A stretch of 64,000 nt of DNA from the NCBI GenBank assembly GCA_900554695.1, contig USHV01000007.1, positions 1 through 64,000 of the forward strand. Reading direction: 5' to 3'. The translations under genes and the position numbers were made by a program. This document shows positions 33,661 through 40,473 of the stretch, piece after piece. Under the pieces are notes generated by a model. That model worked only from the letters and a program-made list of their open reading frames with translations. It was not told the origin of the DNA and searched no databases. This DNA is from an uncultured Prevotella sp. GTDB taxonomy: Bacteria > Bacteroidota > Bacteroidia > Bacteroidales > Bacteroidaceae. How positions within the stretch are numbered: the stretch's first letter is position 1; every line of letters starts with the position of its first letter.

Positions 33661-33697
33661 AAACCGGAGCGCATTGCGCGTCTCCGGTTTTCTTTTT
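33661..33697. terminator. Bidirectional terminator between dgt and the GH2 gene
   Basis: AAACCGGAG and CTCCGGTTT form a 9-bp stem; the intervening sequence CGCATTGCGCG can pair further. T-rich sequence flanks both sides on the relevant strands. Confidence 0.85.
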
Positions 33698-33710
33698 CTT
33701 CATTGTCTTA

Positions 33711-35549
33711 TTAATAGCTCAGGTCCTGAGGATCTTCAATGATTGAAGGTATTCTTTCGAATATTGCTTTGATACGTTTCATGTCGAACTTCGGAGTACG
33801 GTCATAATAGTATATACCGTTCTGCTCCTGTTCAACGTCGGTGAGCTGAGTGTAGCAGAAGCCCACTACATGCTTGCTTGCTTTCAGAGCGTCAACCTCG
33901 TCCTGAAGAATCTTGTAGAAATCTTCCATCGACTTGATTTCGGAGCCGTAACCCCATGAGTTGCCCTTGCGCTCGGACTCACGAATCCATGCAAGACCGC
34001 CGAATTCATCGACCATATACGGCTGTCCGTCGTAGCATGCGAGCCAGTCTTTGCGGTCCATCGTGTTACGGTAAGGCTCCTTACCGTTCTCGAATGTGAA
34101 TGCCTGCTTGAGCTTTTCTGGGTCACGCTCGTAGTTGTGCACGCTCCATATATCGGTCTTCACGTGGCAGTCGCCGCTGGCATCGTTCACCGGACGGGTG
34201 CTGTCCATGGCCTTTGTTATGTCGTATAAGTCCTCGACAAAGCGTGTGTAAACGCCCGAGTTGTTAGCGTCCCAAGTCTCGTTGAGCGGAGTCCATGTTA
34301 CGAGAGACGGGTGGTTGCGGTCGCGTGCCACGAGCTCGGTCCACTCAGAGATAAAGTTGCGCACAGCCAGCTCGTTGTTCACGTCGAGTCCCCAGCTTGC
34401 AGATTCGCCCCAAGTGAGGTAGCCCAGCTTGTCAGCCCAGTAATAATAGCGCTCCTCAAAGCTCTTCTGGTGCAGGCGTGCACCGTTGAAACCGGCTTCT
34501 TTTGAGAGTTCTATGTCTTTTTTGAGAGCCTCGTCTGTCGGTGCGGTCCAGATTCCGTCAGGATAATAACCCTGGTCGAGGATGAGACGCTGGAAGTAAG
34601 GTTTGTTGTTCAGATAGAAATATCCGTTTGCCACATGCACCTTACGCATTCCTGCATACGATTTCACCTCGTCGATGGTTTTGCCGTCTTTCACCACTTT
34701 GTATGTGATGTCGTAGAGGAAAGGCGATTCCGGACTCCACAGCTTCATGTTCTTCACCGGAAGCACTATTACAGAGTTGTTGGTGCAGCTCACGGTCTTT
34801 GAAGCCACAGCCTTCTTGCCGTCGTAAAGAGTTACGACAAGTTTGTTGGTGTTGCTTTCCTGATAGAATTGCGGATGGATGACGAGTTGCTTCTGGTCGA
34901 TGTCCGGAGTTGCGAATACAGACTTCAGACCTTCTTCAGCGACGGCTTCCATCCAGACAGTCTGCCATATACCTGTTACGCGGGTGTAGTTGCAGCCTGC
35001 CGAGTAGAAACCGAAGCTCTGTTTGCCTCCCGGCTGCTTGTGGTCGCGGAGATTATCGTTCACGAGCACCACCAGATTGTGCTGCTGACCAGCCTTCACG
35101 AATTTTGTGATGTCGCATGAGAACGACGAGCCTGTGCCGAAGTGACGGCGCACGAGTTTTCCGTCGATGAAGACGTGTGCCTCATAATCCACCGCTCCAA
35201 AGTTGAGCAATATCTTTTTCCCGTTCCATGCGGCAGGAATGTCGATCTTGCGCTGATACCAGATGGTATTGATGAAATCGGTATATTTCACTCCTGAGAG
35301 CGAACTTTCCGGACAGAAAGGCACGGTTATCTTGCCGTCGAACGAGGCGTTGTTCTGCCATCCTTTGTCTCTTCCTGTGCGGCCGAAATCAAACGAGTAT
35401 GTCCATGTTCCGTTGAGATTCACCCATTCGCTGCGTTCGAATTGCGGGCGGGGATACTCCGGTCTCGGGGTTTGCGCCTTTGCGGTAGTGCTGCCGTACG
35501 ACATCATTGCAGCCACTGCAAAAGCAGATACAAGCGTTTTGACGTTCAT
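33711..35549 (-). CDS. GH2-family glycoside hydrolase (beta-galactosidase/glucuronidase type), secreted
   Basis: Retaining exo-beta-glycosidase. Signal peptide to about residue 25 (MNVKTLVSAFAVAAMMSYGSTTAKA); sugar-binding domain at about 35-205 (EWVNLNGTWTYSFD, IWYQRKIDIPAAWNGKKILLNFGAVDYEAHVFIDG); immunoglobulin-like domain at about 210-300; TIM barrel from about 305. The acid/base is E424 in VTWTPLNETW and the nucleophile E515 in YMVDEFGG. At 612 residues it is a compact GH2 without the extra C-terminal domains of LacZ. The specificity cannot be read; beta-galactosidase, glucuronidase and other activities occur in this subgroup. It is a single gene facing dgt. Confidence 0.93.
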   Translation of the reverse strand: MNVKTLVSAFAVAAMMSYGSTTAKAQTPRPEYPRPQFERSEWVNLNGTWTYSFDFGRTGRDKGWQNNASFDGKITVPFCPESSLSGVKYTDFINTIWYQRKIDIPAAWNGKKILLNFGAVDYEAHVFIDGKLVRRHFGTGSSFSCDITKFVKAGQQHNLVVLVNDNLRDHKQPGGKQSFGFYSAGCNYTRVTGIWQTVWMEAVAEEGLKSVFATPDIDQKQLVIHPQFYQESNTNKLVVTLYDGKKAVASKTVSCTNNSVIVLPVKNMKLWSPESPFLYDITYKVVKDGKTIDEVKSYAGMRKVHVANGYFYLNNKPYFQRLILDQGYYPDGIWTAPTDEALKKDIELSKEAGFNGARLHQKSFEERYYYWADKLGYLTWGESASWGLDVNNELAVRNFISEWTELVARDRNHPSLVTWTPLNETWDANNSGVYTRFVEDLYDITKAMDSTRPVNDASGDCHVKTDIWSVHNYERDPEKLKQAFTFENGKEPYRNTMDRKDWLACYDGQPYMVDEFGGLAWIRESERKGNSWGYGSEIKSMEDFYKILQDEVDALKASKHVVGFCYTQLTDVEQEQNGIYYYDRTPKFDMKRIKAIFERIPSIIEDPQDLSY

Positions 35550-35850
35550 AAGAATAGTTTTTATTGTTAAGTTGATAAATTAGGTTGTTTATGTCTGTCT
35601 GATATGCGTCTGTCCGTCTTGCCGTGCAGACGTTCCGGCTATGCCGGTATGGCGTTATTATGTTGTGGTCTTGCTGATAGTAGTCAAGTCGGCGCGCTTC
35701 GCTGTTGCGCCGTTGTGCTTTCTCTGGCCGTTATTAAAGGCGTGTCGTGCCGGCGGTACAGACGTTTCAGACCGCTGTCTTTTGACGTCCTGCCCCGGCG
35801 TGGCGTGCCCCGCGTATTTGCGGTGCCGCTTTATGCCGTAGCTTGAAGTA
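35550..35850. other. Intergenic region, nothing recognised
   Basis: About 300 bases between the GH2 start and the glsB stop. It must hold the GH2 promoter and any glsB-side terminator; a TAATTT-rich patch lies near 35577. A GGCGCG...CGCC hairpin lies near 35691-35712. Overlapping short open frames have no resemblance to known proteins and are probably not genes. Confidence 0.4.
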
Positions 35851-36843
35851 TTATTTCTTTTCCTTGTATATCACCGTGTTGGCACCGCTTGTTATCTTCA
35901 GTGCTTCCGGGTGCTCCTTTATGAACGAGTCGATGTGGCGGATGCGTTTCTCCTCCAGTATCTCGTCCACGGTTATGAGGATGCCTGTCTCCTCCACGTC
36001 GCCGAATCCGTAGTTTATGGCTGTGCCGAAGAGCTTCATCGTGGGGCTCAGTCCCATGTATGCGTTCACCAATGGCGGAATGTTATATCCCAGCTTACGG
36101 ATCTCGCGGTTTAGTATTCTGTAGTCTTTCTTGAAGTCGTCCTCGCAGAAAAGTTCCTTGAGCTCGTTCTCGTCAGTCTCTATTTTCAGCGGTTTCATCG
36201 GTATGATGAGGTTCTCCTTGTCGTCGAAATGCTTTTTCAGAAAATAGAGTATCATGTCTCTTCCACGACGGATGTACGATGGGTACATGGTCATCTTGCC
36301 GAAGAAATATTTTATGTTCGGACGTATCACAGTCAGTGCTCCGAGGCCGTCCCAAAGGTTGTCGAGCGCGAAAAGACTCTTTGAGCCCATTTTCGAACTC
36401 TGATATTCAGGCGACACGAACGAACGTCCCAGCTCCACGGTATAAGGCATATACTCCTTGATGAACTTGTCGGAGAAGTGGAACATGTGGCTCGTTGCGA
36501 GGTGAGGCTGTCCGTCGGCGTTGAGCTTCCAGTCGGTTCCGAGCAGGTAGCGGTAGCCGCCTATAATTTCCTCGGCCTCAGGATTCCACACGATGAGCTG
36601 TTTGTAGCAGTTGTCGCCCAGGTCGAACTCGTCTATATCCATAGATTTTCCCGTTCCGCCTCCCGCTTCGCGGAAAGCCGTCTCACGCAGACGTCCTATT
36701 TCCTTCATCACGTTCGGAGAGTCGTTTGCCGTGATGACGTATATCTCGTTGTGGCTTTTGTTTGTCATGCGCAGTTGTCTCTCAGGCGTGAGCTCTCTTT
36801 TGATGAGTTCCTTGCTGATGGGTTGGATTATTGCTTCTTCCAT
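35851..36843 (-). CDS. glsB: GNAT-type N-acyltransferase, glycine lipid synthesis (GlsB-like)
   Basis: Probably transfers a 3-hydroxy fatty acyl chain to the amino group of glycine, the first step to glycine lipids in Bacteroides. 330 residues; the GNAT core lies at about 30-230 (YVITANDSPNVMKEIGRLRETAFREAGGGTGKSMDIDEFD, CYKQLIVWNPEAEEIIGGYRY, YTVELGRSFVSPEYQ). The arrangement resembles OlsB/GlsB ornithine- and glycine-lipid acyltransferases; residues 240-330 are a C-terminal extension. The gene lies 60 bases downstream of the glsA-like gene on the same strand, matching the GlsB/GlsA partnership described in Bacteroides thetaiotaomicron. Name given by family and context. Confidence 0.82.
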   Translation of the reverse strand: MEEAIIQPISKELIKRELTPERQLRMTNKSHNEIYVITANDSPNVMKEIGRLRETAFREAGGGTGKSMDIDEFDLGDNCYKQLIVWNPEAEEIIGGYRYLLGTDWKLNADGQPHLATSHMFHFSDKFIKEYMPYTVELGRSFVSPEYQSSKMGSKSLFALDNLWDGLGALTVIRPNIKYFFGKMTMYPSYIRRGRDMILYFLKKHFDDKENLIIPMKPLKIETDENELKELFCEDDFKKDYRILNREIRKLGYNIPPLVNAYMGLSPTMKLFGTAINYGFGDVEETGILITVDEILEEKRIRHIDSFIKEHPEALKITSGANTVIYKEKK

Positions 36844-36903
36844 TTTTGTTAGTTTATGATATGGATATTTCAGTTCTGATTATTCTGTCGGTGCGGTGCG
36901 TTT

Positions 36904-37731
36904 TCAGAGTTTATACACCTCGTCTTGCACGAATTTTGCCCATTCCACCGGTGTTTTCGATTTGTCGAAGGTCTGCCACGGAATGGGTTTTCCTATTGCC
37001 ACGCGAAATGTCTTGTGCACGTTTTTGTACATTTCATCGACAAGAAAGAGCATTGCGATGTTGAATTTGATGTGCAGCGCCTTGCATACGTTTGCCAGGC
37101 CATAGAAAAAGTCGGAGTTGCGTCCGCCGAAGTGTATCGGCACCACGTCGCGGTGTGTCTCCACGCTTTTTGTTATGAATGTCTTTTTCCAAGGCAGGTC
37201 GTGTATGCTCCCGTTTATCTTTCGTGAGCAGATGCCCGCCGGGAACATCAGTATGTGGTTGTCGCCGGCAAAGCCCGATTCCACCATTTCGGGGAAGTTG
37301 CGGCTTTGTTTTCCAGTCTTGTTTATCGGAATGCACAGCGGTGCCAGACCAGGCAGGTTCATCAGAAGGTCGTTCACCAGATATCTGAACCGTCCGTCGT
37401 AGTGTCGCCCTATTATCGCTCCGAGCGCCACTCCGTCAACTCCTCCGAGCGGATGGTTTGAAACGAAGGTGTAAAGTCTGCCGTCGTTCTTGTCGGGCAG
37501 GTTCTCCATTCCTTCAATATTGAGCGTCATGTCAAGGTATCTGGTACATTCCTCGAGCCATTCTGTGCCTTTCTTGTCGCGGCTCTCCCATAAAAACTTG
37601 TTCACCTCGTCCTGATGAATGATGTGTTTAAGCCATTTCACGGCAAGAGCCGGTACATATTTGGCTTTGTCACCCATCTTTTCTCTGATGATTCTGTCAA
37701 GATCTATGGTTCTCTCAGTAGTTTCGAGCAT
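36904..37731 (-). CDS. glsA: PlsC-like O-acyltransferase, glycine lipid synthesis (GlsA-like)
   Basis: Lysophospholipid-acyltransferase-family enzyme that would O-acylate the 3-hydroxy group of N-acyl glycine. 275 residues. Motif I is FVSNHPLGGVDGVALG (the His and Asp of the catalytic dyad), followed by LVNDLLMNLPGLAPLCIPINK, the motif III-like MFPAGICSRKINGSIHDLPWKKTFI, and VVPIHFGGRNSDFFY. No predicted transmembrane segment, so a peripheral inner-membrane enzyme. It is promoter-proximal of the pair: a TAACTTTG box lies 25 bases upstream, and glsB follows after 60 bases. Divergent from the mraZ cluster. Confidence 0.85.
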   Translation of the reverse strand: MLETTERTIDLDRIIREKMGDKAKYVPALAVKWLKHIIHQDEVNKFLWESRDKKGTEWLEECTRYLDMTLNIEGMENLPDKNDGRLYTFVSNHPLGGVDGVALGAIIGRHYDGRFRYLVNDLLMNLPGLAPLCIPINKTGKQSRNFPEMVESGFAGDNHILMFPAGICSRKINGSIHDLPWKKTFITKSVETHRDVVPIHFGGRNSDFFYGLANVCKALHIKFNIAMLFLVDEMYKNVHKTFRVAIGKPIPWQTFDKSKTPVEWAKFVQDEVYKL

Positions 37732-37755
37732 GCGTTTTTATTACATTATTTGCTG

Positions 37756-37763
37756 CAAAGTTA
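37756..37763 (-). promoter_or_regulatory. Bacteroidetes -7 box (TAACTTTG) for glsA-glsB
   Basis: TAACTTTG on the minus strand, 25 bases upstream of the glsA start. Confidence 0.7.
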
Positions 37764-38076
37764 TCATAACTTTTTAATATATCCACATTTTTATGAAGAA
37801 AAGTTCATTTGTTGGATAATTTGACATGATATTGTAAAATGTTACCTGTCGCGGTATGTCATGTTGGAACCTTATCGGTTGTGTGGAGGATGCTCGTTTG
37901 ATGGCGTTTGTGTGGGTTCTTGTTACCTTTTGCCAGCGGCATTATGCTTTAACACTTTTAAGTTAAATAATTTTCGAAAAATACTCCGTTCACAATCTGT
38001 AAACAGAAAATCGGAGATTGGTGAAAACCTTTATTTTTGCCCATTTCATCGGAATGGGTTGTTGAAAAAGAACTGT
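37764..38076. other. Intergenic region left of array C
   Basis: AT-rich sequence without a convincing gene. TTTTCGAAAAATACTCCG near 37970 recalls the TCTCGAAAAATAAGAG block of the leaders at 7.5 and 12.8 kb, so a diverged leader may lie at about 37968-38040, in the same leader-then-array polarity. A GCCCATTTCATCGGAATGGG palindrome at 38038-38057 looks like an out-of-phase array unit. Confidence 0.4.
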
Positions 38077-38216
38077 CGGAATGGCCGTTTCGGCTGACCG
38101 ACGTTGCGAAAAAGCCTGTTTCGGCCTGCGTTTTCGGCTTTATCATGCCCTGATATGGGCTTTATCGTGCTCCGAAATGGTGCATATCGGAAGCCGAAAT
38201 GGGCCGTTTCGCAGAG
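38077..38216 (+). repeat. 22-bp degenerate palindromic array C (six units)
   Basis: Units start at 38107, 38129, 38151, 38173 and 38195, exactly 22 bases apart; one further unit at 38077 is offset by 8 bases. Cores include CGAAATGGGCCGTTTCG, CGAAATGGTGCATATCG and TGATATGGGCTTTATCG. It lies between divergent glsA and mraZ, about 330 bases from mraZ. Confidence 0.75.
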
Positions 38217-38294
38217 AGAGTTCAGTGACGTGTGAATCCTGTTTTCGTGTAAGTAGTTGTAAACCAGAGTTTTGTGGAAAATGGCGAAATTCTG

Positions 38295-38321
38295 GTCATA
38301 TTTACACTTTTGGACGTGTCA
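38295..38321 (-). repeat. Dispersed motif, copy 2 (inverted relative to 13248)
   Basis: On the minus strand TGACACGTCCAAAAGTGTAA and the following ATATGAC match 13248-13272, with two inserted bases and one substitution. It lies in the glsA/mraZ divergent region. Confidence 0.45.
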
Positions 38322-38482
38322 GGGCCGCCGACAGCGAATTTTGAACGGCTGAATTTTAACATTCGGCAATTTGTAGTTGATATATAGCAATCATGAAATT
38401 GCTCCGAGCCGCGCCTCTTGCTAAAGTCTGAGTAGTAGCTTGACGCACCGTTTGCACATTATAAAATTTTATTTAAATTTTT

Positions 38483-38508
38483 GTGGAGAATAGTGGGTGA
38501 ATGTGGTG
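38483..38508 (+). promoter_or_regulatory. Predicted MraZ operator: three GTGG repeats every 10 bp
   Basis: GTGGAG at 38483, GTGGGT at 38493 and GTGGTG at 38503 are direct repeats exactly 10 bases apart, ending 10 bases before the -7 box. MraZ in other bacteria binds several TGGG/GTGG-type direct repeats of this period upstream of its own gene, so this is a likely autoregulatory site for the whole division cluster. Confidence 0.75.
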
Positions 38509-38517
38509 AATTTTGTG

Positions 38518-38525
38518 TATCTTTG
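38518..38525 (+). promoter_or_regulatory. Bacteroidetes -7 box (TATCTTTG) for the mraZ-ftsZ cluster
   Basis: TATCTTTG, perfect TAnnTTTG, 30 bases upstream of the mraZ start and immediately downstream of the GTGG repeats. Confidence 0.8.
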
Positions 38526-38547
38526 AAGCCTGATTGTGTTTAATTAG

Positions 38548-39036
38548 GTGAAAGTGCGATTTATTGGTAACATAGAAGCCAGAACCGATGCCAAAGGCCG
38601 GGTTTTCCTGCCTGCAGTATTCCGCAAGGAATTGCAGGCAGCGGGCGAGGACAGCCTTGTTCTGCGCAAGGATGTCTTCCAGTCGTGCCTCGTGCTCTAT
38701 CCCGCGTCGGTGTGGAACGAGCAGATGGATGTGCTCCGCTCACGGCTCAACCGCTGGAACGCCACCCATCAGCAGATATTCCGCCAGTTCGTGTCGGATG
38801 CCGAGGTGATGTCGATAGACGCAAACGGTCGCATACTTTTGCCACGCCGCTATCTCGCGATGGCAGGAATAACCCAGTCGGTGAGGTTTATCGGCATGGG
38901 CGATACCATCGAGATATGGAGCAGCGAAGCCCTTCAGACGCCGTTCATGGACAGCGCCGAGTTCGGTGCCGCACTTGAGACGCTTATGCACGGCGGAACC
39001 ATTGATACTGATGAAAACAACAAGACAAATGACTGA
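38548..39036 (+). CDS. mraZ: Transcriptional regulator MraZ
   Basis: DNA-binding ring-forming regulator with two SpoVT/AbrB (swapped-hairpin) repeats; represses its own division and cell-wall operon. Both repeats are clear: FIGNIEARTDAKGRVFLPAVFRKEL at about 5-29 and AEVMSIDANGRILLPRRYLAMAGI at about 85-108, each with the D-x-K/N-G-R core. 162 residues. There is no ATG near the start: GTG at 38548 or GTG at 38554 must be used; the latter gives the family-typical MRFIGNIEA. First gene of the cluster; the operator at 38483-38508 suggests feedback control. The gene end overlaps rsmH by 8 bases (ATGACTGA). Confidence 0.96.
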   Translation: MKVRFIGNIEARTDAKGRVFLPAVFRKELQAAGEDSLVLRKDVFQSCLVLYPASVWNEQMDVLRSRLNRWNATHQQIFRQFVSDAEVMSIDANGRILLPRRYLAMAGITQSVRFIGMGDTIEIWSSEALQTPFMDSAEFGAALETLMHGGTIDTDENNKTND

Positions 39037-39964
39037 TAAGAATGCTACGCCCGTCGTTGCGGGTACATATCACGTGCCGGTGCTCCTGAAGGAGAGCGTT
39101 GACGGCCTCGCCATACACCCGGGCGGCGTGTATGTGGATGTGACGTTCGGCGGTGGCGGCCATTCGCGCGAGATTCTCTCACGGCTCGACGATGCCGCCC
39201 ATCTGTACAGCTTCGACCAGGATGCCGACGCCGAGCGCAACATCCCGGATGCCGGCAGCAACTTTACGTTCGTGCGCAGCAATTTCCGCTATCTCGAGAA
39301 TTGGATGCGCTATTACGGCGTGGAGCATATAGACGGTCTGTTGGCCGACCTCGGCGTGTCGTCGCATCATCTCGATGACGAGAGCCGCGGGTTCTCTTTC
39401 AGATTCGAGGCTCCGCTCGACATGCGCATGAACAAGCGTTCGGGAACTACTGCCGCCGACATACTCAACACCTACGACGAGGCCCGTCTGGCCGATGTGA
39501 TTTACATGTACGGCGAGCTCAGACAGTCGAGACGCATAGCGGCGGCCGTGGTCAAGGCGCGTGAGGCAGCCCCGTTGCTCACCACGGGCGACCTGCTGAA
39601 GGTGGCCGAACCGCTTATGAACCGCGGAAGAGAGAAGAAAGACATGGCGCGTCTGTTCCAGGCGCTGCGCATGGAGGTGAACCACGAGATGGACGCCCTG
39701 CGCGAGATGCTCGCCGCAGCCGCCCGTCTGCTGTGTACGGGTGGACGTCTGTCGGTGATAACCTATCATTCGATAGAAGACCGCATCGTGAAGAACATGA
39801 TAAAATCGGGCAATGCCGAGGGCCGCATCGAACAGGACTTCTTCGGCCGCAGGCTTACTCCGTTCCGTCCGGTAGATGGCCGTCTGATTGTGCCGTCGGC
39901 AGAGGAACAGGCTGCCAATCCGCGCAGCCGCAGTGCAAAACTTAGAATAGCAGAGAAAATATGA
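39029..39964 (+). CDS. rsmH: 16S rRNA (cytosine-1402 N4) methyltransferase RsmH
   Basis: SAM-dependent methyltransferase that modifies C1402 in the ribosomal P site (formerly MraW). YHVPVLLKESVDGL, then the SAM site VYVDVTFGGGGHSREIL, LLADLGVSSHHLDDESRGFSFRFEAPLDMRM, and TGGRLSVITYHSIEDRIVK near the C-terminus are all diagnostic. About 311 residues from ATG 39029, which overlaps the mraZ stop; ATG 39011 is an alternative. The stop overlaps the ftsL start in ATGA. Usual second gene of dcw clusters. Confidence 0.96.
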   Translation: MTDKNATPVVAGTYHVPVLLKESVDGLAIHPGGVYVDVTFGGGGHSREILSRLDDAAHLYSFDQDADAERNIPDAGSNFTFVRSNFRYLENWMRYYGVEHIDGLLADLGVSSHHLDDESRGFSFRFEAPLDMRMNKRSGTTAADILNTYDEARLADVIYMYGELRQSRRIAAAVVKAREAAPLLTTGDLLKVAEPLMNRGREKKDMARLFQALRMEVNHEMDALREMLAAAARLLCTGGRLSVITYHSIEDRIVKNMIKSGNAEGRIEQDFFGRRLTPFRPVDGRLIVPSAEEQAANPRSRSAKLRIAEKI

Positions 39965-40473
39965 GCGAAGACGATAAGAAAAAAGACATAGACCCTGTAG
40001 AGGTGATAACCAATCTGAAGGACCGCAAGGCTGAGTCGCGGGAGAAGAAGCCCGGGAAGGAAGCCGCTTCGGAGGATGAGGCTAAACCGGAGTCGTTTGC
40101 CGACGTCATAAGGGAGCATGCCAACGAAGGCGAGGAACCTCTGTCGCGCAACTTCACTTTGGGAAAGATACTCGGCGGTGACATCCTCAACGCAGAGCCT
40201 ATAAGACGGCAGATATGGGTGTTCCTGCTCATTACGCTTTTCCTTGTGATATACATATCAAACAGATACAGCTGCCAACAGTATCTCATCCAGATAGACA
40301 ATCTGAACAAAGAGCTGAAGGACGCCAAATATAAAGCCCTCTCAAGCACAAGCGTGCTCACTGAGATGAGCCGCGAGAGCCGTGTGCTGGAACAGCTCAG
40401 ACTGAGCAAGGACAGTACGCTGCACATATCAAAACAACCTCCATATATAATAAACGTTCCGCAAAATGAGTAA
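39961..40473 (+). CDS. ftsL: FtsL-like divisome protein
   Basis: Bitopic inner-membrane protein of the division complex, partner of FtsQ/FtsB and activator of FtsWI. 170 residues: a long acidic-basic cytoplasmic N-terminus (about 1-80, rich in Lys/Glu/Asp), one transmembrane helix (IWVFLLITLFLVIYIS, about 86-101), and a periplasmic coiled coil with leucine heptads (QIDNLNKELKDAKYKALSSTSVLTEMS). Sequence identity in this family is always low, so the name rests on topology and position between rsmH and ftsI. The extended N-terminus is typical of Bacteroidetes. Overlaps rsmH by 4 and ftsI by 8 bases. Confidence 0.85.
   Translation: MSEDDKKKDIDPVEVITNLKDRKAESREKKPGKEAASEDEAKPESFADVIREHANEGEEPLSRNFTLGKILGGDILNAEPIRRQIWVFLLITLFLVIYISNRYSCQQYLIQIDNLNKELKDAKYKALSSTSVLTEMSRESRVLEQLRLSKDSTLHISKQPPYIINVPQNE

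Noticed and set aside
35604..35846. 80-residue open frame between GH2 and glsB
   Set aside because: Cys/Arg-rich product with no resemblance; overlapping alternatives in other frames are equally good.
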